Assembly (NCBI GenBank): GCA_900752435.1
Contig: CAADVD010000002.1
Coordinates: 1-64,000 of the forward strand
DNA from: Oscillospiraceae bacterium
Lineage (GTDB): Bacteria > Bacillota > Clostridia > Oscillospirales > Ruminococcaceae
Direction of reading: 5' to 3'
DNA: 64,000 bases
In this document: piece by piece, positions 16,966 through 26,771 of the stretch
Layout of the letters: each line of letters opens with the position of its first letter
Position numbering within the stretch: the stretch's first letter is position 1
Notes under the pieces: model-generated
Seen by the model: the letters and a program-made list of their open reading frames with translations, nothing else
What the model was told of the DNA's origin: nothing
Database searches by the model: none
Position numbers and translations under genes: made by a program

Positions 16966-16966
16966 T

Positions 16967-17710
16967 ATGGATAGATATGTGATTGTTACCGGCTCGTCCC
17001 GTGGAATAGGCAGAACAATTGCGATTGAATTTTCAAAACGAGGTTATAATGTCGCACTAAACTGCCGCGATCCCGAAAAGCTTGATGAGGGTGAGGCTGC
17101 GGCAGAGCTTTGCAGAGCAAATGGTGTAAAAGCAGCTTGTTATCTTGCTGATGTTTGCAATGGAGAAGAATGTCTGAAGCTGATAAAGTCCTCCGGTGAC
17201 GAGCTTGGACAGCTTGCTGTGATAGTCAATAATGCGGGCGTGATACAGATGCGTATGCCATTCACTCAACTCAGCGAAGATGAATTTGAAAGGATTATGA
17301 GAGGAAACGTCAGATCGGTTTTCAACATGATGAAAACTGGCGCGGAGGAGATGAAGAAAAAACGTTTCGGCAGAATCATCAATATCGCTTCCGCTGCCGG
17401 AATGTACAGCAATTCCGGCAGCATAGCCTATTCAGCTTCAAAGGCGGCGGTAATTTCGATGACCGTTACAGCGGCAAAGGAGCTGGGTTCTTATGGAATA
17501 ACTGTAAATGCTGTAGCGCCTGGGTTTGTTGAATCGGCCGCTGTTCAGAGCGCTTCAGAGGCACAGAAACGGGCGCTGCTGAGTACTTTAACAATCAAGC
17601 GCTTTGCAAAGCCTGAGGAGATTGCCGGAGCTGTTTGCTATCTTGCTTCTGATAATGCAGGCTATATAACGGGAACAGTTTCGGAAATCAGCGGACTTAT
17701 TACAGTTTAA
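16967..17710 (+). CDS. Short-chain reductase, FabG-like trans-acting ketoreductase
   Basis: 247 aa, classical SDR: cofactor motif TGSSRGIG near the N-terminus, NNAG, catalytic Ser in IASAAG, YSASK (Tyr and Lys), and NAVAPGFV. These match 3-oxoacyl-ACP reductases. Both PKS modules with an AT in this cluster lack a KR domain, so this free enzyme is the obvious candidate for reducing beta-keto intermediates. It starts one base after the stop of the upstream KS-ACP gene, supporting joint function. Confidence 0.88.
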   Translation: MDRYVIVTGSSRGIGRTIAIEFSKRGYNVALNCRDPEKLDEGEAAAELCRANGVKAACYLADVCNGEECLKLIKSSGDELGQLAVIVNNAGVIQMRMPFTQLSEDEFERIMRGNVRSVFNMMKTGAEEMKKKRFGRIINIASAAGMYSNSGSIAYSASKAAVISMTVTAAKELGSYGITVNAVAPGFVESAAVQSASEAQKRALLSTLTIKRFAKPEEIAGAVCYLASDNAGYITGTVSEISGLITV

Positions 17711-17720
17711 GGAGAAAGAA

Positions 17721-18467
17721 ATGGGAATAAACAAATGGTTCAATTATGAGAGTGTAGGCAGTAATGGCCGAATAAACCTAATCTGTTTCCCGTATTCCGG
17801 GGGAAGCGCATCGTACTACGCTCCATGGAAAAACAGCTATCCTGAAGCGATAAACATTCTGCCAGTGGCTTATCCTATGCGTGAGCTGCGTATGAAAGAG
17901 GAAATGCCCGGTTCACTTGTGGAGTTAGCCGAGAGCTTCGCGGAGGATAATGAGGAGCTTTTTGATGCTCCGTTTGCATTTTTTGGCCATTGCACAGGAG
18001 CGCTTGTGGCTTACGAGACTGCAAAATACATTCAGAAGAATTTTAGAAAATCGCCAAAATTGTTTTTTGCTTCGTCATCGGCTTCACCCTCATGTATTAT
18101 GTTTGCGGGAAAGATCACAGACGCTTCAGATGATATTATGCTTGCTCATCTTGTGGACGACGGGATCATCAATGCAGAATTTGCTAGGCAGGATATCTGC
18201 CGGAATTATATTTTACCAATACTCCGTAAAGATCTTCAACTGCATGAAGAATATCGCTGTGAGACCGCAGAGCCGATGAAATGCCGTATCGTTGCGGCTT
18301 ACGGTATACAGGACAAGCTCCTTACGGACTCTGATGCTGCCGACTGGAGCCGTTTTACAATAAATTCCTTTAGAGCAGTCCCGTTCAATGATGGGCACTT
18401 CTACCTTAATACACATGGAGATAAGCTCAGAGAACTGATTGTTGGTGAGTTGCTGGGTGAGCTATAA
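17721..18467 (+). CDS. Type II thioesterase 2 with a cysteine nucleophile
   Basis: 248 aa, alpha/beta hydrolase. CFPYSGGSASYY is the usual N-terminal signature and NDGHFYLN holds the catalytic His. The nucleophile elbow reads FGHCTGALVAYE: Cys91 (codon TGC at 17991) stands where type II thioesterases have Ser. Cys-type thioesterases tend to favour acyl transfer to amines or alcohols over hydrolysis in known cases, so this protein could act in release, cyclization or chain transfer instead of editing (inference). SD AAGGAG before the ATG. Confidence 0.88.
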   Translation: MGINKWFNYESVGSNGRINLICFPYSGGSASYYAPWKNSYPEAINILPVAYPMRELRMKEEMPGSLVELAESFAEDNEELFDAPFAFFGHCTGALVAYETAKYIQKNFRKSPKLFFASSSASPSCIMFAGKITDASDDIMLAHLVDDGIINAEFARQDICRNYILPILRKDLQLHEEYRCETAEPMKCRIVAAYGIQDKLLTDSDAADWSRFTINSFRAVPFNDGHFYLNTHGDKLRELIVGELLGEL

Positions 18468-18482
18468 AACAGGAGGAATTTA

Positions 18483-19766
18483 ATGAGTAAACTAGAATAT
18501 GTGCTTACGCCATCTTGTAGTTTTTTTCTCAGCTCGGAGAAAGATAGCTGTTGGAATCTGCCTATGTGTGTTGAGATAAAGCGTCCCTATGACATCGCTG
18601 CCATGAGAATTGCACTGAACCGCGTAATCGCTGAAAACGACGCTGTAAGATGCATCGTTTCCGGCAGGCGGGAGGACGGTGTCTATACTGTGCGCTTTTT
18701 AGAAGATGTGTCTGCAGAGCCGGAAATGATGAAGATTATGGAAGATGATTATGAAAAGGCACGAGAAAAAGCGGTAAGAGCTGCGGAGGAATTTGCTGAA
18801 GAGCCTGTTGATGTTTACAATGGAATACCGCTTAGGATAAAATGTTTCATTGTTTCCGATTCCGCTTTTCTGCTGACAGTTGTAATACATCATTTTGCTG
18901 CCGATGCAGTGGGACTTGCGGCTATTGGAGGCAGAATAGTGAGTTACTATCTGCACGGATGCAATTCGCTGTCAGAAAGTAGAGCAGGACAGTTTAGCGA
19001 CTATCTGTGGAAGTGTGAAGAACTGACTGTTTCGGATAAATACGAGGTGCAGTTGAAGTACTGGAAGAAGGAGCTTGAGGGGCTGGAGCTTTCTGCTGCT
19101 AAAGACAAATTTATTTCAAAAGCCCTTGAACATGAGCATTATTTTACGATCGGTCGGGATATGGCATATGAATTTGCCAGAGGAAATAATTCCACAGTGT
19201 TTAATGTCATTCTGTTAGCGGTTAATCTGCTTTATGCGGAGCTGTTCGATACCACAGATACTATTGCAGGCTTTGTCAGCTCTGACAGGCGGGATCCGGA
19301 ATTTATGGCAGCAGCAGGAAATTATACAAGAATGCTTGGTGCAAGACTAAAACTTGAAAGAAACATGACCTTTCGCGAGGCACTACGCAAGCTTATGACC
19401 AAAACCGTTTACGGGGTGGAGAATGCTGCGGCGGGTGATAATATTCTCTCGCTTCCCATATATATCAGCTATCAGGAGGAGCATCAAGCAAGGCAGTTTT
19501 CCGGTGCTGGTGATATTAAATTTATCGGCGTTTCGATACCCCGTTCAACACCTTGTATGATGATGTCAGTCATTGAAAAGAAGGATGTGATCGGTATAGG
19601 AATTGCGGCGGACAGAAACAGGTATTCCGACACTTTTATCGCAAACTGCGGCAGAAGGCTTACAGAGATAGTCAGGGATATGGTTCTGACCTCTGGAAAA
19701 AGATTGGGCGATTATCTTCCCGAAAGCGTCTTTAATAACAGAGTCGCAGAGTTAATAATGATATGA
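18483..19766 (+). CDS. Stand-alone condensation-domain protein
   Basis: 427 aa, condensation superfamily. The active-site region reads VIHHFAADAVG (HHxxxD with Ala where Gly is usual). RDPEFMAAAGNYTRML corresponds to the C-terminal-half motif that precedes the latch. There are no A or carrier domains. Free C enzymes can couple two carrier-bound chains or release a chain onto a soluble amine or alcohol. As no assembly-line protein here ends in a thioesterase domain, a release or cross-coupling role is plausible but unproven. Confidence 0.82.
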   Translation: MSKLEYVLTPSCSFFLSSEKDSCWNLPMCVEIKRPYDIAAMRIALNRVIAENDAVRCIVSGRREDGVYTVRFLEDVSAEPEMMKIMEDDYEKAREKAVRAAEEFAEEPVDVYNGIPLRIKCFIVSDSAFLLTVVIHHFAADAVGLAAIGGRIVSYYLHGCNSLSESRAGQFSDYLWKCEELTVSDKYEVQLKYWKKELEGLELSAAKDKFISKALEHEHYFTIGRDMAYEFARGNNSTVFNVILLAVNLLYAELFDTTDTIAGFVSSDRRDPEFMAAAGNYTRMLGARLKLERNMTFREALRKLMTKTVYGVENAAAGDNILSLPIYISYQEEHQARQFSGAGDIKFIGVSIPRSTPCMMMSVIEKKDVIGIGIAADRNRYSDTFIANCGRRLTEIVRDMVLTSGKRLGDYLPESVFNNRVAELIMI

Positions 19767-19790
19767 TTTTTAAGAAAAGAGGTTATATAT

Positions 19791-20726
19791 ATGAATATTA
19801 TTGAAGTAAAGGAATTGTCTAAAAGTTACAAAGACAACAAAGCAGTTGATAATATTTCCTTTAATGTGGAGCAAGGGCGGATATATGGTATTCTTGGACC
19901 AAACGGAGCAGGAAAGAGTACGACTATCAAGATGCTTGCGGGCCTGCTCAGTCAGGATTCGGGCACAATTGTTTATGAGGGAGACTCAACTATTGAAAAA
20001 TGGTCCAAAAATATCGGCCTCGTACCGCAAAATATAGCTATTTATGATGAGCTTACAGCGAAAGAGAATATTTCATTCTTCGTTTCACTCTATGGCATTA
20101 CCGGAAAAGAAAAAGAGGAAAGAATCGCTCAGACACTTAAATTTGTAGGACTTGAAGATGTAAAGGATAAGCCTGCCAAGGAGTATTCTGGCGGGATGAA
20201 AAGACGCTTGAACATTGCCTGTGCAATCGTTCACGCACCGAAGCTTATCATTATGGACGAGCCGACAGTAGGGATTGATCCCCAGTCAAGAAACTATATC
20301 CTTGAGAGCGTGAAAAATCTTAATAAGCATGGAACTTCCGTTATATACACCTCTCATTATATGGAAGAGGTCGAAGCTATCTGTGATCGGATAATCATTC
20401 TTGACAAAGGTCATATTATCCTCAACGATGAGAAGGACAATATCAAGAAGATGTTCCTTGATAAGCAGACCCTTACAATTATCGCAAAGGATACGATTGC
20501 TGATCCTGCGGCTCTTAAAGCTGTTATAGGAGCAATACAGGGCGTTGAGTCAGTATCTGTTGAGGAGACAAAGTGTGTCTGTGTTTATGAGCAGAAACAC
20601 AGACCTCTTGATTCCATTATTCAGGCTGTTTACAAAAGCGGTATAGAGATTAGTGACATTTCCACTTCTGGTCGGGATCTTGAAACCATTTTCCTCGCTC
20701 TTACCGGAAAGGAGCTGAGAGAATAA
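19791..20726 (+). CDS. ABC-2 type transporter, ATP-binding subunit
   Basis: 311 aa. Walker A GPNGAGKST, signature SGGMKRRLN, Walker B LIIMDEP, switch His in SHYMEE. A C-terminal extension of about 90 residues is usual for ABC-2 drug exporters of the DrrA type. It overlaps the next permease gene by one base and forms an export unit with the two permeases. The likely cargo is the product of this cluster, giving export and self-protection (inference from position). Confidence 0.93.
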   Translation: MNIIEVKELSKSYKDNKAVDNISFNVEQGRIYGILGPNGAGKSTTIKMLAGLLSQDSGTIVYEGDSTIEKWSKNIGLVPQNIAIYDELTAKENISFFVSLYGITGKEKEERIAQTLKFVGLEDVKDKPAKEYSGGMKRRLNIACAIVHAPKLIIMDEPTVGIDPQSRNYILESVKNLNKHGTSVIYTSHYMEEVEAICDRIIILDKGHIILNDEKDNIKKMFLDKQTLTIIAKDTIADPAALKAVIGAIQGVESVSVEETKCVCVYEQKHRPLDSIIQAVYKSGIEISDISTSGRDLETIFLALTGKELRE

Positions 20727-21826
20727 TGTTTTTAGCAAGTCTTAAAAAGGAATTAAAGCTTTTTTTCAGAAATAAGGGAAATGTAGCGTTTATGTTTGTT
20801 TTTCCGATTGTTCTGATCACCGTAATGAGCTATGCACTCCAGTCAATGATTGGCGCAAAGGTTGATATTGCAGAGGATACAGGAAAGGTTCTCTATATTA
20901 TGCAGACTGACGGTGAAAATATGCAGAAGTTTGAAACCTTGAAGAATGCCCTTTCTAGCAACGGCAGTTTTACCTTTGAGGAGATTTCTGCTTCGGAAAA
21001 GGAAAGCGGTGAGGAGCAGGTTGTAAAGCAGGAGGCGTATGGTCTTATTACAATAACTGACGATGCCTTTGAATATTATCGCTCGCCCTATAACGAATCC
21101 TATGCCAGTCAGATGATACGTTCGTATTTTGAGCAGGTTGCAGGACTGAAAACAGTACCGATAAATACAGCTCAGACTGTTGAAAAGGAAACTCTCTCTA
21201 TTCAGAGAATTGATTCCAAGACATACTACACTCTTGTTGAGCTGAGCTTTATGATGATGTACATTGCCATGATAATCGCCAAGAGCGTATTTGAAGAAAA
21301 GGAACTAAAAACGGCTTCGAGAATCAAGCTTTCAGGAGCAAGCATTCAGGCAATAATTTTCAGTAAGGTGGCCGTAGGACTGGTTATCGGTATAATCCAA
21401 ATACTCATTGTTTACCTTTTCTCCCTTATCATTTTAGGGATCAAGTGGGGTGAGTATACAGTCATTATGATGCTGATGTTCCTTATCCTTGCTCTTGCAA
21501 CCTCCAGCATTGGAGCAGCTATCGGAGCAGCTATGAAAAACAAGAATTCAATGAACAATGCCGTTATGATGCTTGCGCTAATCTGCGGACTTCTTGGTGG
21601 TATGTTTACACCTACTTCATACCTTGATTCTACTAAGGTTCTCGCTGTGCTTATGAGATGCACACCGCTTTATTGGATCAACAAGGCTCTTATCTCGCTT
21701 CAGCAGGGAAATATGACATCTACAGTGATCTGGGCGATAGTATGCTGCGGAGTAATAGGTATTTTGATGACTGCACTTGCAGCTTTGGCTTTCAAAAAGA
21801 ATGCTTCCAACGATACGGAGGGCTAA
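20726..21826 (+). CDS. ABC-2 type transporter permease 1
   Basis: 366 aa. One N-terminal membrane segment (NVAFMFVFPIVLITVMS), an extracytoplasmic domain of about 140 residues rich in acidic residues, then about five membrane segments between residues 170 and 360. This is the standard ABC-2 permease layout. It pairs with the ATPase upstream and the second permease four bases downstream. Confidence 0.9.
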   Translation: MFLASLKKELKLFFRNKGNVAFMFVFPIVLITVMSYALQSMIGAKVDIAEDTGKVLYIMQTDGENMQKFETLKNALSSNGSFTFEEISASEKESGEEQVVKQEAYGLITITDDAFEYYRSPYNESYASQMIRSYFEQVAGLKTVPINTAQTVEKETLSIQRIDSKTYYTLVELSFMMMYIAMIIAKSVFEEKELKTASRIKLSGASIQAIIFSKVAVGLVIGIIQILIVYLFSLIILGIKWGEYTVIMMLMFLILALATSSIGAAIGAAMKNKNSMNNAVMMLALICGLLGGMFTPTSYLDSTKVLAVLMRCTPLYWINKALISLQQGNMTSTVIWAIVCCGVIGILMTALAALAFKKNASNDTEG

Positions 21827-21829
21827 GAG

Positions 21830-22900
21830 ATGAAAAACATTTTAAAAAACACATTAACTATATTTAAAAAAGACAAGGGTTTTCTAAAATCGATTATTTT
21901 GGAGCCTGTATTCATGCTGCTGATATTTTCATTTTTCCTTGCTTTTCAGACATCTGTGCGAGTATCCGTTATCAATCACGATACTGGTGAAGCGGGCACT
22001 AAAATAATTGAAATGCTTGATGACATCAAGTACATTAAAGTCGTTGAAACAGACGAGAATAAGATCTCTGATGATATTGCCTCAGACAGTATCAAGTTTG
22101 CAGTCGTTATTGGTGAGGATGTCAGCTCACAGATTTCTTCAGGCGAAACCGTTGATATAAAGATTGTCTGTGACGAGAATTCCGGCAATATTGCGGACTA
22201 TATCAAATCGCTCATCAATCTCTGTGTAAGTAGGATTAGTGGCAATGAATCTGACACTGAATTCATTGTGAACGATACGGATTCACGCGGAGTACCAATC
22301 AACAACTCTCTTGGTGTCCTTATCTTTAAGATGATTTCTACCGGCTCTATACTTGCGACACTCCTCATAAACGACAGAAAAAAAGGCATTGCTGACAGAA
22401 TAAAGCTCAGCGGAGTCGGAACATGTTCGTATCTTTCCGGTGTCGGAATTGTGTTCCTGATCTGCTCATTTATTTCTTCGGTAATGTACTATCTGTGCGC
22501 ACTGATATTTCACTTCAACTTTGGTATGGAGCATAAGTGGCATTTCCTCATAATTATGTTGACGGTAAATCTTCTGGCGGTATGCTTCAATCTGCTGCTT
22601 TCAGCTCTGGTAAACAATGACGGCATACTCTGGAATCTGTTTGTAATGATAATTCTTCCTACCTCTGTATTCTCAGGCGCCTTCTTCGATTATAATGCTA
22701 TGCCCAAGGCCATGCAGGTAATTGGGGCTTGCTTCCCTCAGAGGTGGGTGGTTAAGGCTATTGAGATACTGCAGTCGGGTGGAAGTCTTGTCGATACGAT
22801 TGGATGTCTGCTGGGTGTAGTGGCTGTTTCTGTGGTATTCTTCATAATCGCAGCGATCATGACCCAGAGAAGGCTTTCAGGCAAGATGAAAGCGGGGTGA
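21830..22900 (+). CDS. ABC-2 type transporter permease 2
   Basis: 356 aa with the same plan as permease 1: N-terminal segment (FMLLIFSFFLAFQTSV), a soluble domain to about residue 155, then five or six hydrophobic segments. The two permeases are divergent, so the exporter is probably a heterodimer. Its stop is six bases before the start of the carboxylase/reductase gene. Confidence 0.9.
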   Translation: MKNILKNTLTIFKKDKGFLKSIILEPVFMLLIFSFFLAFQTSVRVSVINHDTGEAGTKIIEMLDDIKYIKVVETDENKISDDIASDSIKFAVVIGEDVSSQISSGETVDIKIVCDENSGNIADYIKSLINLCVSRISGNESDTEFIVNDTDSRGVPINNSLGVLIFKMISTGSILATLLINDRKKGIADRIKLSGVGTCSYLSGVGIVFLICSFISSVMYYLCALIFHFNFGMEHKWHFLIIMLTVNLLAVCFNLLLSALVNNDGILWNLFVMIILPTSVFSGAFFDYNAMPKAMQVIGACFPQRWVVKAIEILQSGGSLVDTIGCLLGVVAVSVVFFIIAAIMTQRRLSGKMKAG

Positions 22901-22906
22901 GCTGAT

Positions 22907-24079
22907 ATGGCCAACGGAAATACGATGAAAGCATGGACTGTTCGCAAGGAACGTTATGGATCTCCTGCTGACGCCATGAAGATTGAGGAGGTCGCTATAC
23001 CTGAAATAGGTGATAACGACATTCTTGTGAAAAATTTAGCGGCCGGAGTAAATTACAACGGTATATGGGTCGCGAGTGGATATCCTAAGGACGTAGTTGA
23101 GGTACAGAAGCTTTATGGAAACAATGTGGATTTCATTATTCCGGGCTCAGAATCCGCAGGGATTGTCGTCAAAGTCGGAAAGAATGTAACTCGTTTCCAA
23201 GAGGGCGATGAGGTCATTTGCTATTCAGCTCAATATGATGAGAATGAGGAAATGGATGATCCGAGAATCGGTTCGAGCTTTCGTGTCTGGGGCTATGAAA
23301 ATAACTGGGGTGCTTTTGCTGAATATTCCAAAGTTCAGCAGCAGCAATGCTTTAGAAAGCCTGCTTATCTCTCTTGGGAGGAGGCGGGGTGCACAGTTGC
23401 AGCAGGCTCGACGGTCTACAGTATGCTGACTCACTGGAGCGAAAACAGGATAAAAAAAGATGATATTGTTTTGATATGGGGTGGAGCCGGTGCAGTCGGT
23501 ATCAGTGCTGTCATTCTTGTAAAGCTGTTGGGAGGTATTCCGGTTACGATTGTATCTCATGAAGATAAGATGAAGCTATGTATGGAATACGGGGCGGCTG
23601 GCTGTATCGATCGCAGAAGCTATGCCGCACTTGAGCCGCTGACAGCGGACATGCTGCGGAATAACGCGGAATACGACAGGTGGCTTTATAACGCTATGAA
23701 GATACGTCGTGACATCTGGAAAGCAGCAGGAATTCGTCGTGACCCTGCTATTGTCATCGAACATCCTGGTGAAAACACGCTGCCGCTGTCGCTTTTTCTC
23801 TGTGCAAAAAAGGGAATGGTTGTAACCTGTGGTGCAACCACAGGTTATACTGGTACATTTGATCTGCGGCACCTTTGGATGCATCTTAAAAGGATTCAGG
23901 GGAGTCACGTATGCTGCGGATATGAGGTTGAAGAGTACCTAAAACTTATGGAAAATAATGATAAGAAAATTCCAATTGACCGTGTATACGATTTCAACGA
24001 TGCGGCTCAGGCGCACATGGATCTTATGGACGGCAAAGCTGCAACAGGACGCTTCGTCGTTCGGATAGCCGATAAATAA
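22907..24079 (+). CDS. Crotonyl-CoA carboxylase/reductase-like enzyme
   Basis: 390 aa, medium-chain dehydrogenase family of the CCR type. NADPH fold GGAGAVGISAV. Family signatures are GVNYNGIWVASG, VWGYENNWGAFAEY, IEHPGENTL and HLWMHLKRIQGSHV. The CO2-pocket residues of known CCRs appear kept: Asn in NYN (residues 49-51), Glu131 (GYE) and His334 (GSH); the Phe next to the Glu is Tyr130. CCRs turn 2-enoyl-CoA, CO2 and NADPH into alkylmalonyl-CoA. Within this cluster it would provide an ethyl- or longer alkylmalonyl extender for one of the ATs, most plausibly the odd AT of the frameshifted protein that follows. Slightly shorter than usual CCRs (about 420-450 aa). A plain enoyl reductase role cannot be excluded. 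Confidence 0.82.
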   Translation: MANGNTMKAWTVRKERYGSPADAMKIEEVAIPEIGDNDILVKNLAAGVNYNGIWVASGYPKDVVEVQKLYGNNVDFIIPGSESAGIVVKVGKNVTRFQEGDEVICYSAQYDENEEMDDPRIGSSFRVWGYENNWGAFAEYSKVQQQQCFRKPAYLSWEEAGCTVAAGSTVYSMLTHWSENRIKKDDIVLIWGGAGAVGISAVILVKLLGGIPVTIVSHEDKMKLCMEYGAAGCIDRRSYAALEPLTADMLRNNAEYDRWLYNAMKIRRDIWKAAGIRRDPAIVIEHPGENTLPLSLFLCAKKGMVVTCGATTGYTGTFDLRHLWMHLKRIQGSHVCCGYEVEEYLKLMENNDKKIPIDRVYDFNDAAQAHMDLMDGKAATGRFVVRIADK

Positions 24080-24099
24080 TGCAATAATTGGAGGAAGAT

Positions 24100-24843
24100 A
24101 TGTCGGGTAATAAATGGATCATGAATCCTAAAAATATTCAGGAAGCAGAGTACAAGCTGTTCTGCATTCCCTACGCGGGAGGAGGAGCAACGGTTTTCCG
24201 TGAATGGCAAAAACAGTTCGGCGATAAGCTCTGCGTTTGCCCGATACAGCTTCCTGGACGTGAGAGTAGAATGAGTGAACCGCTTGTTAGCGATATTCAC
24301 ACCCTTGCGGATATGATATACGATGGTATTAAAGATCAGCTGGACTGCCGTTTTTCGATTTTTGGACACAGCATGGGTGGAATGATAGCTTATGAGGTAA
24401 CCAGGAGGATCATGGATAATTCAGATAAGGCACCGGAAATTTTGTTTCTGTCGGGAACATCGCTCACAAGGCGAAAAAAGAAAATCCCCGTTTCGCATCT
24501 TGATGATGAGATGCTTTTTAATTATCTAATAAATCTTGGAGGAATCGAGCCAGGGCTGTTTCAGAACGACACAATTAAAAAAATGTATATGGATAGCTAT
24601 TTCCCGATAATCAAAAACGATTACACGCTTATTGAGCAATACACTTGTGAGCCGTACAAGCTTGGCTGCCGTGTAACGGCGTTTGCAGGTAGGGATGACG
24701 GAGAAATATCGGACATTGAATCACGCGAAATAGAGTGGTTTGCCGAGCATTTCACGATCAGGTTCTTTGATGGAGGACATTTCTTCATAAACGATTCGAT
24801 CCGTGATGTATGTGCAGAAATTATTAGGGAGGTAGGAATTTGA
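24100..24843 (+). CDS. Type II thioesterase 3
   Basis: 247 aa. FCIPYAGGGATVFREW, LPGRESR, nucleophile Ser91 in FGHSMGGMIAYE, and DGGHFFIND with the catalytic His: a canonical editing thioesterase. ATG at 24100 follows SD GGAGGAAG (24090-24097); a TTG twelve bases earlier lies on the SD itself and was rejected. The stop overlaps the start of the next PKS gene by 4 bp, so it is coupled to that module. Confidence 0.92.
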   Translation: MSGNKWIMNPKNIQEAEYKLFCIPYAGGGATVFREWQKQFGDKLCVCPIQLPGRESRMSEPLVSDIHTLADMIYDGIKDQLDCRFSIFGHSMGGMIAYEVTRRIMDNSDKAPEILFLSGTSLTRRKKKIPVSHLDDEMLFNYLINLGGIEPGLFQNDTIKKMYMDSYFPIIKNDYTLIEQYTCEPYKLGCRVTAFAGRDDGEISDIESREIEWFAEHFTIRFFDGGHFFINDSIRDVCAEIIREVGI

Positions 24844-26771
24844 AAGAAGTGAGGGATCTTGATATAGCTGTTATCGGAATGGCTATGAAATTTCCACAGG
24901 CGGATAGTGCAGATGAATTTTGGAACAATCTGGCTGCTGGAAAGGACTGCATTACCCGCAGAAAGAATATGAACATTGGCGGACGGAAGTATGCTTTTGG
25001 AGCAATTGCTTCTCCCTATGATTTTGATAATGAATTCTTTGATATGAGCGAGAGTGAGGCAGCTACAACTGCTCCACAGGAAAGGCTTCTTCTTGAGGTT
25101 GCTTATAACGCTGTTGAGGATGCAGGCATAAAGCTGAATGGCTTCAAAGGAAGAGCGGGTATTGTCTGCGGTACTCCTACAAATGAATATAGAACGAAGT
25201 TAATTGCCGCTGATCCTTCGTTTCAGGAACAGCTTTCAGATATAATATATCTCGGTGATTCAGCTGCTGCGCGCGTTGCTTATAAGCTTGATCTGAACGG
25301 TCCTGTAGTTCAGATAGCTACAGCCTGTGCCACATCGCTTTCAGCGGTTCATCTTGCCTGTGCCTCGCTCTTGAATTATGAGGCGGATATTATGCTTGCA
25401 GGAGCTTCAAATATCAATCCCGATCAGGAATGTTATGATCCTCTGGAGGGTGTTCTCTCGGATGACGGTTATGTAAGAGCATTTGACAAATCAGGTTCTG
25501 GTATTGTTCCTGCAAACGGAACAGCTATCGTTGTTTTGAGGCGACTTTCCGATGCTGTAAGCAGCGGCGATAACATCTATGCTGTTATAAAGGGAAGTGC
25601 CATAGGTTGTGATGGAACGAAAAAAGCAAGCTTTACGGCTCCAAGTGTTGCCGGAGAGACTAATGTGATGAGTGCAGCTCTCGAAATGTCAGAGCTTTCT
25701 GCCTCAGATATATGTTATATTGAAACTCATGGCACGGCTACGTCCATTGGCGATTCCATTGAGCTTCAGTCTATAGAAAGCGTGTATGGCCATAACAATA
25801 ATGGGAAAATATACATAGGTTCAGTGAAGAACAACTGCGGTCATATGAATTTTACGGCTGGAATAGCGGGTTTTATCAAGGCGGTTCTTGTCCTAAAAAA
25901 CAGACTTGTCCCGCCGCATATTAATGTGACATCCCTTAAGGAAGAGGTTGAAAAAAGCGCTCTTTGCACCGTGAACACTGAACCTAAAGTTCTTGGTGGT
26001 GATGCTCTGCTTCACGCTGCGGTAAGCTCTTTTGGTATCGGTGGAGCTAATGCACATGTTATTCTGGAAGAATACCCTGAGGAATCTATTGCTGTAGATA
26101 CTGACGAACGAGAGAAGTTGTTTGTGGTTTCCGCAAAGTCGGCGGAAGCACTTAAAAGAAATATGGAAAATGTCAAGAACTTTGTCGTGAGCGGAAAAGC
26201 ATCGCGGAAAGATATTATGCTCGGCCTTATAAATGACCGCGAAAAGCTTCCAGAGCGTGCTTATTTCATCGCAGGCGAGAAGGGCATAGTACATACTTCT
26301 GACGACAGATGTATTTCCTGTGAGAATAAGGAAGTAATATTCATGTTTCCAGGTGCAGGGGCTTCAAACAGTCGCCTTGCTCAGGAAATTTATGAAAAGC
26401 TTCCTATTTTTAAGAAGCATTACGACAAGTGTCGTGATATTGTTTATGACATTACCTGCGGCGAGTATGATCTGTATAAGGTTGATGAGAACGAAGATCT
26501 GTCACTGAAAATAACTGCGTCAAACTACTCCGTGGCTATGACTTTGGAGGAGCTTGGGTGCGTTCCGGATAAGGTGATCGGTCACAGCCTTGGTGAGTAT
26601 TCCATGGCTGCATACAGTGGTGTTATCAGCCTTGAGGATGCACTGAAGCTCGTTTACAGAAGAATGAAGCTGATCCGTAAACTTCCTGCCGGTCATATGG
26701 TAACAGTGGCTGTGACACCTGAAACGGCGGCGGGGGCTTTTGCCGGAAAACGCATACATTTCCTGTATTAA
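24840..26771 (+). CDS. PKS module, part 1: KS and first half of AT (frameshifted)
   Basis: 643 aa. The KS is intact: Cys163 (TACATS), His in ETHGTAT, His in NNCGH. The AT begins with FMFPGAGAS and has Ser583 in GHSLGEYSMAA, then breaks off after AGHMVTVAV with a short unrelated tail. The AT continues without a gap in the +1 frame (part 2 at 26740). A run of five Gs at 26732-26736 is the likely site: with four, the frame would read TAAGLLPENAYISCINAYD and join both parts into a single KS-AT-MT-ACP protein of about 1360 aa. TTG start after the overlapping thioesterase, with SD GGGAGG upstream. Confidence 0.85.
   Translation: MKEVRDLDIAVIGMAMKFPQADSADEFWNNLAAGKDCITRRKNMNIGGRKYAFGAIASPYDFDNEFFDMSESEAATTAPQERLLLEVAYNAVEDAGIKLNGFKGRAGIVCGTPTNEYRTKLIAADPSFQEQLSDIIYLGDSAAARVAYKLDLNGPVVQIATACATSLSAVHLACASLLNYEADIMLAGASNINPDQECYDPLEGVLSDDGYVRAFDKSGSGIVPANGTAIVVLRRLSDAVSSGDNIYAVIKGSAIGCDGTKKASFTAPSVAGETNVMSAALEMSELSASDICYIETHGTATSIGDSIELQSIESVYGHNNNGKIYIGSVKNNCGHMNFTAGIAGFIKAVLVLKNRLVPPHINVTSLKEEVEKSALCTVNTEPKVLGGDALLHAAVSSFGIGGANAHVILEEYPEESIAVDTDEREKLFVVSAKSAEALKRNMENVKNFVVSGKASRKDIMLGLINDREKLPERAYFIAGEKGIVHTSDDRCISCENKEVIFMFPGAGASNSRLAQEIYEKLPIFKKHYDKCRDIVYDITCGEYDLYKVDENEDLSLKITASNYSVAMTLEELGCVPDKVIGHSLGEYSMAAYSGVISLEDALKLVYRRMKLIRKLPAGHMVTVAVTPETAAGAFAGKRIHFLY

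Noticed and set aside
22907..24079. Simple zinc alcohol dehydrogenase
   Set aside because: The zinc ligands are absent, while the NYN, GYE and GSH segments of crotonyl-CoA carboxylase/reductases are present.
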